A stretch of 64,000 bases of DNA from Rhodobacter sp. SGA-6-6 (lineage in GTDB: Bacteria; Pseudomonadota; Alphaproteobacteria; Rhodobacterales; Rhodobacteraceae), in assembly GCF_011043545.1 (NCBI RefSeq), contig NZ_JAAKGP010000001.1, forward strand, positions 610,260 to 674,259, in the 5' to 3' direction. Positions within the stretch are counted from its first letter, which is position 1. The number at the start of each line of letters is the position of its first letter. A model generated the notes under the pieces. It worked only from the letters and a program-made list of their open reading frames with translations, was not told the origin of the DNA and made no database searches. Both the position numbers and the translations under genes were made by a program. Below, in pieces: positions 26,198 through 35,038 of the stretch.

Positions 26198-27549
26198 TGC
26201 AGCCCGCGCTGGTCGTCCTCGGCAGCGGCTTCCACACCCCCGCGCGCGACCGGCTGGAGGTGCTGGCCGACTGCGCCTTCATCGTCGACGGCACGGGCCG
26301 GATCGCCGATGTGATCCGCCCGGAGGACCCCCGGCAGCAGGCCCTGGCCGCCTGGGCCGAGGCGCAGGGGGTGCTGCACCGGCTGCCCGCCGATGCCTGG
26401 CTGATCCCGGGCCTCGTGGACCTGCATGTCCACGCGCCGCAATGGCCGCAGCTGGGCAAGGCGCTGGATGCGCCGCTTGAGGTCTGGCTGCAGAAATACA
26501 CCTTCCCGCTGGAGGCGCGCTTCGCCGACCCGGACTTCGCGGCCGAGGTCTATGACGATCTGGTCCGCAGCCTTCTGGCGCAGGGCACCACCACGGCGAT
26601 GTATTTCGGCTCGGTCCACAAGCGGCCCAACCTGATCCTGGCCGAGGCCTGCCTGCGCCACGGCCAGCGGGCGCTGGTCGGCAAGGTGGCGATGGACGAT
26701 CCCGCCACCTGCCCCGCGTTCTACCGCGACGCCGATGCCGCCACCGCCATCGCCGAGACTCGCGCCTTCATCGCCGAACTGCGGGCGATGCAGGGCGAGG
26801 ACCCGCTGGTGCTGCCGGTGATCACCCCGCGCTTCATCCCCAGTTGCACCGACGACCTGCTGGAAGGGTTGGGGCAACTGGCGCGCGAGACCGGATGCCA
26901 TGTCCAGACCCATGCCTCGGAAAGCGACTGGGCGGCGGGTTATGTGCGCGACCGGCTGGGCTGCTCCGACTGCACCGCGCTGGACCGTTTCGGCCTCCTG
27001 ACCGACCGCACGGTGCTGGCGCACGCCAATTTCATCGACGGCAACGACATGGCGCTGATGGCGCAGCGCGGGGCGGCGGTGGCGCATTGCCCGATGTCGA
27101 ACGCCTATTTTGCCAATGCGATCTTCCCGGTCCGCCGGGCGCTGGAGGCGGGGGTGGAGGTCGGCCTCGGCACCGACATCTCGGGCGGGTTCAGCCCCTC
27201 GATCCTGGACGGGCTGCGCCATGCGCTGATGACCTCGCGCCATCTGGGCCGGGGCGCCGACCCGACGCTGCCGCCCGAGGCCCGCGGCACCGGCGAGGCG
27301 CCGCTGACGGCGGTGGAGGCGTTCTGGCTGGCCACCGCCGGCGGGGCCGACGCGCTGTCGCTGCCGGTGGGGCGGCTGGCCGAGGGCCAGTGCTTCGACG
27401 CGCTGGTCATCCGCGCCAATCTGCCGGGCAGCGGGCTGCGGCATTTCCCCGGGGCGGACCGGCCGGAGGAGCTGTTCGAGAAGATCGTGCTCACCGCCGA
27501 CCGCGCCGCCATCGGCGACATCTGGGTGCAGGGGCGCAAGGTCCGCTGA
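26197..27549 (+). CDS. guaD: Guanine deaminase
   Basis: A protein of 450 residues; its ATG overlaps the GST stop (TGATG). Zinc amidohydrolase motifs match GuaD: GLVDLHVHAPQWPQLGK (HxH, with the guanine-specific continuation), ITPRFIPSCTDDLL, VQTHASESDW, LAHANFID and GLGTDISGGFSPSIL. It hydrolyses guanine to xanthine and ammonia in the cytosol. As the fourth gene of the NdmCDE-like operon, it suggests that the demethylation product is guanine or a guanine derivative, pointing to 7-methylguanine or a similar methylated guanine as the pathway substrate. It converges with the M55 peptidase gene with no gap. Confidence 0.93.
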   Translation: MQPALVVLGSGFHTPARDRLEVLADCAFIVDGTGRIADVIRPEDPRQQALAAWAEAQGVLHRLPADAWLIPGLVDLHVHAPQWPQLGKALDAPLEVWLQKYTFPLEARFADPDFAAEVYDDLVRSLLAQGTTTAMYFGSVHKRPNLILAEACLRHGQRALVGKVAMDDPATCPAFYRDADAATAIAETRAFIAELRAMQGEDPLVLPVITPRFIPSCTDDLLEGLGQLARETGCHVQTHASESDWAAGYVRDRLGCSDCTALDRFGLLTDRTVLAHANFIDGNDMALMAQRGAAVAHCPMSNAYFANAIFPVRRALEAGVEVGLGTDISGGFSPSILDGLRHALMTSRHLGRGADPTLPPEARGTGEAPLTAVEAFWLATAGGADALSLPVGRLAEGQCFDALVIRANLPGSGLRHFPGADRPEELFEKIVLTADRAAIGDIWVQGRKVR

Positions 27550-28350
27550 TCAGACCTTCAGGAACAGCAGCGCCCGCAGGATCTCGGCGAAATCGGCATG
27601 GGCAAAGGCCACCGCGCGGGGGCCATGCCTTACGGCTCCGGGATACCACGCCGCACGATAGGCGCCGGTCGGGTTGTTGAACTCGATCACCACCTCGTAG
27701 CGGCCCGCCCGCTCCGGCAGGGCGCGGGAGAGATCGCCCGACAGCGCCGCCTCCACCCCCTCGCGGATCAGCCGGCAGGCGCGGGCGGGGGAGATCGAGC
27801 TGGTGGCATTGCCGTCGCCCGCCAGCGTCTCCACCGCCGCAAGGCCCGGCACCATCGCCCGGGCCTCGGCGCAGATGCCGGCATCGCCGGACAGGAAGAC
27901 CGAGGGCACGCCGTAGCCCGCGGCGCAAAGGGCGTTGACGGTGAATTCCGACGCCACCTCGCCGTTCAGCAACAGCCGCGAGATGCGGAGGTTCGAGGTA
28001 TGCGCCAGCGGATTGGCCTCGCTGCCGGCCCTGGAGTGATAGCCGGTGTAGACCGCCGCGGCGAAGCCGGCGTCCAGCCCGAACATCATCGCATCCGGGT
28101 GGCCCGACCAGCCGCGGACGATGCGGGCATAATCCGGCAGCCGGTCGAGGATCAGGTTGCGGCCGCTGTCGTGGGCGTCCTTGATCACCACCTCGGTCGC
28201 CCCCGCGGCGCGTGCGCCCTCGCAGGCGGCGACCACCTCGGCGGTCATCAGGGCACGGAACTCGGCCCAGTCGGGATGGGTCCGCTCGGCCTCGTCCCAA
28301 TGGGCGATGCCGGCGGTGCCTTCGATGTCGGCGGAGATGAAGACTTTCAT
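27550..28350 (-). CDS. M55 family metallopeptidase (D-aminopeptidase, DppA-like)
   Basis: A protein of 266 residues beginning MKVFISADIEGTAG, where D8 and E10 are the zinc ligands of the DppA family. Further motifs: KDAHDSGRNL near residue 57, YTGYHSRAGS with a conserved histidine, and VIEFNN near the C-terminus. DppA enzymes are cytosolic decameric D-aminopeptidases. It is the last gene of the long minus-strand operon, and its ATG overlaps the stop of the P1 peptidase gene. Two peptidases of unusual specificity side by side suggest breakdown of a D-amino acid or beta-peptide-like compound. Confidence 0.9.
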   Translation of the reverse strand: MKVFISADIEGTAGIAHWDEAERTHPDWAEFRALMTAEVVAACEGARAAGATEVVIKDAHDSGRNLILDRLPDYARIVRGWSGHPDAMMFGLDAGFAAAVYTGYHSRAGSEANPLAHTSNLRISRLLLNGEVASEFTVNALCAAGYGVPSVFLSGDAGICAEARAMVPGLAAVETLAGDGNATSSISPARACRLIREGVEAALSGDLSRALPERAGRYEVVIEFNNPTGAYRAAWYPGAVRHGPRAVAFAHADFAEILRALLFLKV

Positions 28351-29381
28351 GGCAGCGGATTCTCCTTCAGCCAGTCGGCAAGGGCGGGATAGGTTCGGCC
28401 GTCGCGGCCGGTCATCGCCGGGGCGGCGCAGAGGGCGTTCAGCACGGCTTCCTGCGTGGCCTCGGCGGCGGCGCGGAAGGCGGTGTCGATATGGGTGTCG
28501 GAAAGCCGGGCCTGCGGGGTGAAAACCTCCGGCTCATGCGCCACCGGGTCGGCGGTGGTGAAGCACAGGCAGATGTCGCCGCTGCCGTGGCCCCAGAAGG
28601 CGCCGAGCCGCGCCAGCCCCGCGCCGCCGCGCCGGGCGACGCGCTGCAGCTGGCGGTCGGCCAGCGGCAGGTCGGTCGCCAGCACGACGATCACCGAGCC
28701 GCTTTCCGCCTCGGCCGGGCGGCGCGGGTCGGGGCGGCGGCCGTCGGGCAGCAGCAGGTCGCCCGCCGCGCCGAAATTCGCCAGCACCAGCGCGCCCATG
28801 GTGAAGCCTTGCCCGGGGATCTCCATCCGGCGCGAGGCGGTGCCGATCCCGGCCTTGAAGCCGAAGGCGGTCATCCCCGACCCGGCGCCGACCGCGCCCT
28901 GCTCCACCGGCCCCGGACGGGCGGCTTCCAGCGCGGCGATGGCATCGGCAGGCGTCACCGCCATCGCCTGGATGTCGTTGATGCCGCCGTCGTTGCATTC
29001 GCAGACCAGCGGGTTGACGGTCGAGGTCCGGCGGCCGATCTGCGGGTTGGCGGCGACGGCGCGGCGGATCAGCGCCTCGGTGCAGGCAGCGACGCCGAAG
29101 GTGTTGGTCAGCAGGATCGGCGTCTCGATGGTGCCGAGTTCGGCCACCTGCATCAGCCCGGCCGACTTGCCGAAGCCGTTGATCACCTCCACCGCCGCCC
29201 GCGGCTTCAGCCGGAACAGGTCGCCCGGATGCGGCAGGATTGCGGTGACGCCGGTGCAGATGCCGTCCCCCCGCAGCGAGCGGTGGCCGATGGTTACCCC
29301 CGGCACGTCGGTGATGGCGTTCAGCGGACCGGCGGCCAGCCTGCCGCCGGGGATCAGCCCGAAGTCCCGCGCCGTCGTCAT
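28347..29381 (-). CDS. P1 family peptidase (DmpA-like aminopeptidase/amidase)
   Basis: A protein of 344 residues from the ATG at 29381, chosen for the AGGGAGG six bases upstream. The N-terminal-nucleophile fold of the DmpA family is evident: NAITDVPGVTIGH near residue 21, CTGVTAILP, NGFGKSAGL, LTNTFGVA and GAGSGMTAFGFKAG. The predicted autocleavage site is G228-S229 in ESGSVIVVLATDLPL, leaving a beta chain of about 116 residues with the new serine as nucleophile. DmpA-type enzymes release N-terminal D-, L- or beta-amino acids from amides and short peptides. Confidence 0.9.
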   Translation of the reverse strand: MTTARDFGLIPGGRLAAGPLNAITDVPGVTIGHRSLRGDGICTGVTAILPHPGDLFRLKPRAAVEVINGFGKSAGLMQVAELGTIETPILLTNTFGVAACTEALIRRAVAANPQIGRRTSTVNPLVCECNDGGINDIQAMAVTPADAIAALEAARPGPVEQGAVGAGSGMTAFGFKAGIGTASRRMEIPGQGFTMGALVLANFGAAGDLLLPDGRRPDPRRPAEAESGSVIVVLATDLPLADRQLQRVARRGGAGLARLGAFWGHGSGDICLCFTTADPVAHEPEVFTPQARLSDTHIDTAFRAAAEATQEAVLNALCAAPAMTGRDGRTYPALADWLKENPLP

Positions 29382-29441
29382 CGCCTGCCTCCCTGCGGTC
29401 CGGTCCAGATAAGGCACAAGCGGCGGGATTGTCATCCGGGC

Positions 29442-29732
29442 TCAGGCAGAAATCTCCTCCAGCGGAGAGATGCCGCGGGCGGACAGCAGCCGCGCCAGCG
29501 CCTCCGCCCAGGGCAGCGGGGCCAGAAGGCGGACGGCATAGCCGTGGCGCAGGAAATCCTCGATCTGGTCGGCGACCAGCACCAGCGCCGCCAAGGCCGG
29601 CCCGGCCTCCATCCCCGCCGGCGGGGTCTGGATCAGACCATGACCGCCCGGCCCCGACAGCGCCGCCAGCCGGGGGTCGTCCAGGTCCCCCACCACCAGG
29701 ATGCGGCGGCTGCGGCAATCCCCGGGCTCCAT
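29442..29732 (-). CDS. Small hypothetical protein in TudS-like/peptidase operon
   Basis: A protein of 96 residues starting at an ATG that overlaps the TudS-like stop (TGATG), the same coupling seen throughout this operon. The N-terminal half reads ILVVGDLDDPRLAALSGPG, followed by alternating hydrophobic and charged segments and ending LLSARGISPLEEISA. No known domain is recognised and no signal peptide is visible. Tight coupling argues that it is a real gene and perhaps a partner of the TudS-like protein. Confidence 0.6.
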   Translation of the reverse strand: MEPGDCRSRRILVVGDLDDPRLAALSGPGGHGLIQTPPAGMEAGPALAALVLVADQIEDFLRHGYAVRLLAPLPWAEALARLLSARGISPLEEISA

Positions 29733-30277
29733 CACCGCCCCCCTGCCAGAAAGCGCCGGAAGGCGGCGCGGGCGGCGGTCTCGTCGTAACCGGGCAATTC
29801 GGTGCCGATGCCGATGCTGCGCGGGGCGGGCAGGCCCTCCTCGGCCAGCACCTGCTCCAGCACGCCGATCCAGACGCCCCTGCCACGGACCAGCGCCATC
29901 TCGCGCGCCTCGGGCCGGCCGCCCCAGGCCGGGCCGGAATCGGTGATGCCGATGCCGCTGGAGGGGCTGCCGTCGACGCCGAGCAGCACCAGATCCTCGC
30001 AGCCCTGCCGCAGGTTGTGCTTCAGCACCGAAGCGACGGTGGCTGCAACATGGCGGCAATGGCGGCGATAGCCGGGGGTATCGTATTGCTCGCGCACCTG
30101 CCACCAGCGCCCGGCGCCGAGGAAGGTCATCTCTGGACAGGGCATCTGCTGGGGCAGGTAGTGCGCGGCCTTCAGCTCCTCCAGCACCCAAGGCACCGCG
30201 CCGGGGCAGATCGCATATTCGGCCACCTTGGCGTTCTGGTTCAGCAGGCAATGCGAGACCAGAGCGACGCGGGTCAT
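29732..30277 (-). CDS. TudS-like (DUF523-related) putative desulfurase
   Basis: A protein of 181 residues. The start at 30277 overlaps the M20 hydrolase stop. TudS/CD3072-family landmarks: SHCLLNQNAKV (C10), QMPCPEMTFLG (C47) and LLGVDGSPSSGIG. TudS proteins bind a [4Fe-4S] cluster with three cysteines and remove sulfur from thiouracil and related thioamides. Here the third position, usually in an SPSC motif, is serine (S107), so cluster ligation may differ; C24, C74 and C93 are alternative cysteines. Function is uncertain, but the fold assignment is reasonable. In this operon it may process a thio- or amide-containing heterocycle. Confidence 0.7.
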   Translation of the reverse strand: MTRVALVSHCLLNQNAKVAEYAICPGAVPWVLEELKAAHYLPQQMPCPEMTFLGAGRWWQVREQYDTPGYRRHCRHVAATVASVLKHNLRQGCEDLVLLGVDGSPSSGIGITDSGPAWGGRPEAREMALVRGRGVWIGVLEQVLAEEGLPAPRSIGIGTELPGYDETAARAAFRRFLAGGR

Positions 30278-31518
30278 GCCCCCTCCTCCGCCAGCAGCGG
30301 CGCCACCACATCGGCCAGCACCTGCGCCCCGGCAGCGACATGGGCGGGCTCGGCCCATTCCGCCGGATCGTGGCTGATACCGCCGCGACAGGGGATGAAG
30401 ATCATCGCGGTGGGGCAAAGCGGCGCCAGATGCCGCGCGTCATGGCCGGCGGCCGAGGCCATCTCCAGCGCCGGCAGCCCGCGCCGCGCCGCCGAGGCCG
30501 CGATGGCCTGCCGCAGCGCCGGGTCGAAGCCGTTGGGCGGCGCATCGACCAGCACCCGCACCGCCGCGGTGCAGGGCAGCGCGGTCTCGGCGGCCAGCGG
30601 GGCGATCCGCGCCGCCAGCCGTTGCAGCGCCGCACCATCGGGATGGCGCAGGTCGATGCGGAAGCGGACCTCCCCCGCGATCACCGAGGGCGCGTTGGGG
30701 CTGACCTCGACCCGGCCGATGGTGAAGCGGGTCTCCGGGTCGGCCAGTCCGACCTCCTGCTGCAACCGCGATGCCACCCGGGCGAAGGCCATCACCGCGT
30801 CGCGGCGGTCGGCCATCGGCTGGGTGCCGGCATGGTCGCGCTGGCCGGTCAGGGTAACCTCGCAGGTCACCTTGCCGTCGATGCCGGAAACCACGCCGAT
30901 CACCGCACCCTCGCGTTCCAGCCGCGGCCCCTGCTCGATATGCGGCTCTATGCAGGCCCGGGGACGGAACGGCGGGCGCAGGGGAAGCCCGGGGAAAGCG
31001 CGGCGCAGGCGGTCGATCTCTTCCCCGGCGGTCAGCCCCTCGCCGTCCCGCGCGGCCCGGACCTCGGCAATGTCGCGCTGCCCGGCGAAGACGGCGGAGC
31101 CCATCATCCCCGGGGCGAAGCGGCTGCCCTCCTCGTTCATCCAGGCGACGACGGTCAAGTCGCGCGCCCGCGGCATCGGGCTGGCGGCCAGGCTGGCCGC
31201 CACCTCCAGCGCCGCCATCACCCCGAAGGCGCCGTCGAAACGGCCGCCGGTGGGCTGGCTGTCCAGATGGCTGCCCGCCAGCACCGGGGCAAGGCTGCGG
31301 TTGCGCCCCGACAGGGTCAGGAACAGGTTGGCGGCGGCATCGGTCGCGGCCTCCATCCCGGCGGCCTCGGCCCAGCCGATCACCCTGGCCCAGGCCAGAT
31401 GCTCGCCGTCGCTCAGCGCCTGACGGTCCACCCCGCCCCCCGGGATCGCGCCGATCTCTCCCAGCTCCATCAGCCGGGACCACAGCCGCCCGGCGTCTAT
31501 CTCCACCGCGCCGCTCAT
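30274..31518 (-). CDS. M20 family N-carbamoyl-amino-acid hydrolase / allantoate amidohydrolase type
   Basis: A protein of 414 residues. The dinuclear metal site of the family is visible: AGSHLDSQPTGGRFDGAFGV (H and bridging D), AWMNEEGSRFAPG (EE pair), EPHIEQGPRLE and the C-terminal AGHDARHLAP. The dimerisation lid includes RDHAGTQPMADRRDA. Relatives hydrolyse the carbamoyl group of N-carbamoyl-L-amino acids, ureidopropionate or allantoate, releasing CO2 and ammonia. The start overlaps the alpha/beta hydrolase stop (ATGA). It fits a cytosolic ring-opening and deamidation step for an imported heterocyclic or amide compound. Confidence 0.9.
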   Translation of the reverse strand: MSGAVEIDAGRLWSRLMELGEIGAIPGGGVDRQALSDGEHLAWARVIGWAEAAGMEAATDAAANLFLTLSGRNRSLAPVLAGSHLDSQPTGGRFDGAFGVMAALEVAASLAASPMPRARDLTVVAWMNEEGSRFAPGMMGSAVFAGQRDIAEVRAARDGEGLTAGEEIDRLRRAFPGLPLRPPFRPRACIEPHIEQGPRLEREGAVIGVVSGIDGKVTCEVTLTGQRDHAGTQPMADRRDAVMAFARVASRLQQEVGLADPETRFTIGRVEVSPNAPSVIAGEVRFRIDLRHPDGAALQRLAARIAPLAAETALPCTAAVRVLVDAPPNGFDPALRQAIAASAARRGLPALEMASAAGHDARHLAPLCPTAMIFIPCRGGISHDPAEWAEPAHVAAGAQVLADVVAPLLAEEGA

Positions 31519-32402
31519 TCCGTGCGCATGATCTGGCCCGGATTGGCGCGCGGGTCGCGCGGGCGCCAGGCCCCGGCCTCGACCTGGGCCAGGAACTCGG
31601 CCAGCAGCTGGTTGAACAGCTCCGGCTCCTCCAGGTTCAGCGTGTGGCCGGTCTTCGGCAGCACCGCCAGGCCACAGGCCGGGATGGTCTTCTTCAGGAA
31701 GATGCCGGGTTGCAGGCAATGGTCGTCCTCGTCGCCCACCATCACCAGCGTCGGCACCTGCATCGCCGCGAAGTCCTCGCGCAGGTCGTAAAGCGAGGGA
31801 CGCATCGCCTGCACCCCGCGCATGGTCAGCGCCGCGCCGCGGTCGGAATGGGTGGCCAGCCGGGCGGCGAACTCCGCCCAGCCGCGCGGGTCCTTGTTCT
31901 GGAACTGCACCCGGCTGGCGCCGAGGGCGTAGATCTTCGAGAACTCCTTCGCCCCTTTCGTCTCGAAATTCTCGGCCACCGACAGCGAGACGCCGCGGAA
32001 ATAGTCTTCGTATTCCTTTTCCGCGCCATAGCCCGCCCCGGCGATGCACAGCGACAGCGCCCGCTCCGGCGCGATCAGGCCGAAATGCGCGGCGGCGAAA
32101 CCGCCCATCGACAGGCCGACGACATGGGCCTTGCCGATCCCCAGCCCGTCCAGCACCGCCAGCGCATCCTCCACCGCGATGCGCTGCGAATAGGAGGAAA
32201 CGTCGTCCGGGATGTCCGAGGGCGCATAGCCCCGCGCCGCATAGCTGATGCAGCGGTAGCGGCGGGCGAAGCGGCGCATCTGCGGCTCCCACGCCGCATG
32301 GTTGCCGCCGAATTCGTGGATAAACAGGATCGGAAGCCCCTCGCCCGCCTCCTCATACCAGAGCCGCGTTCCGTCCTGCGCGGTGACATATCCCTCGACC
32401 AT
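31515..32402 (-). CDS. Alpha/beta fold hydrolase
   Basis: A protein of 295 residues. The catalytic triad is visible: nucleophile elbow GLSMGGFAAA near residue 99, acid in MVGDEDDHCL near residue 242, and histidine in KTGHTLNLEEPE near residue 269. The oxyanion region is FIHEFGGNHAAW. Sequence style is that of lactonases and carbon-carbon bond hydrolases such as 3-oxoadipate enol-lactonase. No signal peptide is seen, so it is cytosolic. It sits between the aminotransferase (14 bp gap) and the M20 hydrolase (overlap) in the long minus-strand operon. Confidence 0.9.
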   Translation of the reverse strand: MVEGYVTAQDGTRLWYEEAGEGLPILFIHEFGGNHAAWEPQMRRFARRYRCISYAARGYAPSDIPDDVSSYSQRIAVEDALAVLDGLGIGKAHVVGLSMGGFAAAHFGLIAPERALSLCIAGAGYGAEKEYEDYFRGVSLSVAENFETKGAKEFSKIYALGASRVQFQNKDPRGWAEFAARLATHSDRGAALTMRGVQAMRPSLYDLREDFAAMQVPTLVMVGDEDDHCLQPGIFLKKTIPACGLAVLPKTGHTLNLEEPELFNQLLAEFLAQVEAGAWRPRDPRANPGQIMRTE

Positions 32403-32416
32403 CCCTGCCCCCCTTT

Positions 32417-33562
32417 TCAGAACTGCGCCGCCACGTCGTTCAACCCGCGCGCGGCCTCCATCGCCTCGGGCAGCAGCGCGACGAAGCGGCGGCCCCAGTC
32501 CTCGGGCACGGTGGTGGAGACCTTGATGAAACGGTCGCCGAAGCGTCTGGTGTGATAGGTGCCCTGGCGGATCATCACCCCGCGCAGGCGGTAGGCCTCG
32601 ACCAGCGCCTCGGGACGGATGCCCGATGCGGTGGTGTCGATGCAGAGGAAATTGGCCTGGCTCGGCCAGACCACCATCGACAGGCCCGGCGCGGCCTCCA
32701 CCGCCTGTCGGATCATCTCCTGGTTGGCGCGGTTGATGCGGCGCACCTCGGCCATCCATTCCGGCTTGACCCGCAGCCCCGCCTCGGCCCCCCGCTGCGC
32801 CACCACGCTGGCGCCGAGGATCGAGGCCGAGAAGGGCGCAAATTCCTCGACCAGCCTTGGCGGCACCACCAAGGCGCCGATCCGCATCCCGGCAAGGCCC
32901 AGCCATTTCGAGAAGCTGGTGGAGCAGACCGCGTTCTCCGGGTCGATCCGCAGCGCGGGGGTATGGTCCTCGGCGAAGTCGCGGTAGGTGCAGTCGTGGA
33001 TCAGCAGCGCGCCCGCGCCGCGGGCGATCTCGCAGAAGGCGGCGATCTCGTCGCGGCTATAGGAGATGCCCAGCGGGTTGTTCGGGTCGACGATGTAGAT
33101 CAGCGCGGTGCGGTGGTCGACCGAGGCCGCCAGCTGGCCGGGCGTCAGCCGGTAATGGGTGGCGGGGTCCCAGATCGGCAGCTCGATCACCTCGGCCCCC
33201 ATCTGCGCCGCCATCAGCCCGGGCCATTTCCAGGTGGGATCGGTGGTGACGAAGGTGGTGCCAGGGCGGCAGCGCGCCCGCACCGCCATGGCCAGCGCAT
33301 TGACGCCGCCCTCGGTCACCATCGCCTCGCCCGGCACGGCCAGATCGGCGACGATGGCCGCGCGCAGGCTCTCGAAGCCCAGGGGCGGGGCATAGGCGTT
33401 GAACTCGCCCGCGCGGATCGAGGCGACCATCGCCTCCTCCACCGCCGGGTGGGCGGGGATGTGGTTGGTGTTCTGGCCCATCCAGATCAGCCCCTTCTCG
33501 GCGCAGAGGCTGTCGAAATAGCGGTTGCGGAGGTTGGGGCCGGAAAGGGTGTGCTGCGACAT
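32417..33562 (-). CDS. Class I/II pyridoxal phosphate aminotransferase
   Basis: A protein of 381 residues. PLP motifs: EGGVNALAMAVRA in the cofactor phosphate region, IVDPNNPLGISYSRDEI (N and P of the family) and the lysine in STSFSKWLGLAGMRIGALV near residue 218. The C-terminal arginine region is HTRRFGDRFIKVSTT. It resembles histidinol-phosphate/aspartate-type fold I enzymes. It lies 18 bp after the FAD-dependent alpha-subunit-like gene, so it may move the amino group of the imine or amino acid released by that oxidase. The substrate is unknown. Confidence 0.9.
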   Translation of the reverse strand: MSQHTLSGPNLRNRYFDSLCAEKGLIWMGQNTNHIPAHPAVEEAMVASIRAGEFNAYAPPLGFESLRAAIVADLAVPGEAMVTEGGVNALAMAVRARCRPGTTFVTTDPTWKWPGLMAAQMGAEVIELPIWDPATHYRLTPGQLAASVDHRTALIYIVDPNNPLGISYSRDEIAAFCEIARGAGALLIHDCTYRDFAEDHTPALRIDPENAVCSTSFSKWLGLAGMRIGALVVPPRLVEEFAPFSASILGASVVAQRGAEAGLRVKPEWMAEVRRINRANQEMIRQAVEAAPGLSMVVWPSQANFLCIDTTASGIRPEALVEAYRLRGVMIRQGTYHTRRFGDRFIKVSTTVPEDWGRRFVALLPEAMEAARGLNDVAAQF

Positions 33563-33580
33563 CGGGTTCTCCTCGCAAGG

Positions 33581-35038
33581 TCAGGCCGGGCCGGTGCCGG
33601 GCGTGTCGGGACGGGCGGTGCGGGCCAGCGCCGCATGGACGGCGTTCATCGGCACCGGCCGCAGCGGCAGATGGGCGCGGTTGTATCCCGCCTGCCCCGG
33701 CGGGACGCCCGCCTCGGCCAGCGCCGCAGCCAGTGCCGCGCCGCAGACCCGGCCCTGGCAGGGGCCCATGCCGGCGCGGGTCCACATCTTCACCGCGAAG
33801 GTCTCGGCCGCGCCGGCCTGCACCGCGGCGCGGATGTCGGACAGCCGCACATCCTCGCAGCGGCAGATCACTTCCGCCTCGGGCAGCGGCACCGGCGGGG
33901 CCTCGGGCGCGGGCCAATGCGCGGCCAGCGAAACGGCGAAGCGCCGCGCCTTCGCCAGTTCGGCGGCAAGGCTTCGCATCAGGCCGGGGTCGGGGGTGCG
34001 TCCCAGGACGCGCGCCGCCGCCGACAGCCCGGCGATGCGGCCGGAGACCAGCGCCGGGCGCATCCCGCCGATGCCGCAGGTTTCGCCCGCCGCATACAGC
34101 CCGGGGCGCGAGGTCTCGCCGCTGTCCGGCCGGGCGAGGCAATGCCAGCCGCCGAGCGCCGGGTTGTGGGCATGGTCTGCGCCAAGCGCGGTGGTGGCGT
34201 CGATCACCGGCTGGAATCCGTAGCCGATGCACAGCGCGCCCACGCCGCCGATCCGCTCGGCGCGCGACAGGTCGGGCCGGCCGAGGGCATCGACCGGGGC
34301 GATCTCCACCGCCTCCAGCCTGTCGCGGCCGAGGGCGCGGGTGACTGCATGGCCGTGGTGTTGCTGCGCGCCGGTCCGGCGCAGGTCGGCCAGGAGCCCG
34401 GCGGCAGCACTCCAGCGCGAGGGCCAGGGGGCCAGCATCGTCAGCGAGGACAGCGGGCGCAGGGGCTGCCGTTCGACGAAATGGTCGATCCGCCGGCCCG
34501 CCTTGGCGAAGGTCGAGGCTACCGCCATCAGGAAGGCCCCGGTCCCCGCCAGCACCACCTTGCCGCCGAAGGGCAGCGCGCCGCCGCTTTTCACCAGCCG
34601 CTGCGCCGCGCCCGCGCCGATCACCCCGGGCAGCGTCCAGCCCGGGAAGGGCAGCGGCCGTTCCATCGCGCCCGCGGCCACCACCACCGCCCGCGCCCGG
34701 ACCGCCAGCGCCCCGGCGCCGCCGTCCAACGCGGCGTAAAGGAGGAAGCCCTCGCCCTCCGGCGCGGCCCAGAACAGCTCGGCCCGGGAGAGAAGGCGCA
34801 CGCCCGCGGCCCGGGCCGCTTCGGCGAGGTCGCGTCCCAGCCGCGCCGCCTCGCTGGCCGCCAGCGGGCCGGAGGGATCGCCGGGCTGCATCGCATATTG
34901 CCCGCCGGGCCGGTCGTAGAGGTCGAGGCACAGCACATCGGCCCCCGCCGCCGCAGCCTCCTTCGCCGCCGCCAGGCCCGCAGGCCCCGCGCCGATCACC
35001 GCAACATCGCAGGACAGCAGGTCCGCCGCCATGGTCAT
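33581..35038 (-). CDS. FAD/NAD(P)-dependent oxidoreductase, HcnB/opine oxidase subunit A/D-hydroxyproline dehydrogenase alpha-like
   Basis: A protein of 485 residues from the ATG at 35038 (GGAGGG six bases upstream; MAADLL at 35032 is an alternative). The N-terminal dinucleotide fold is VAVIGAGPAGLAAAKEA and a second nucleotide site is VVLAGTGAFLMAVAS. FAD-binding GLYAAGETCGIGG lies before a C-terminal BFD-like domain with cysteines CRC (near residue 407) and CQGRVC. This is the alpha subunit layout of HcnB, octopine/nopaline oxidase A and D-hydroxyproline dehydrogenase. It acts with the two genes just upstream to oxidise an amino acid or opine C-N bond. Confidence 0.9.
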   Translation of the reverse strand: MTMAADLLSCDVAVIGAGPAGLAAAKEAAAAGADVLCLDLYDRPGGQYAMQPGDPSGPLAASEAARLGRDLAEAARAAGVRLLSRAELFWAAPEGEGFLLYAALDGGAGALAVRARAVVVAAGAMERPLPFPGWTLPGVIGAGAAQRLVKSGGALPFGGKVVLAGTGAFLMAVASTFAKAGRRIDHFVERQPLRPLSSLTMLAPWPSRWSAAAGLLADLRRTGAQQHHGHAVTRALGRDRLEAVEIAPVDALGRPDLSRAERIGGVGALCIGYGFQPVIDATTALGADHAHNPALGGWHCLARPDSGETSRPGLYAAGETCGIGGMRPALVSGRIAGLSAAARVLGRTPDPGLMRSLAAELAKARRFAVSLAAHWPAPEAPPVPLPEAEVICRCEDVRLSDIRAAVQAGAAETFAVKMWTRAGMGPCQGRVCGAALAAALAEAGVPPGQAGYNRAHLPLRPVPMNAVHAALARTARPDTPGTGPA

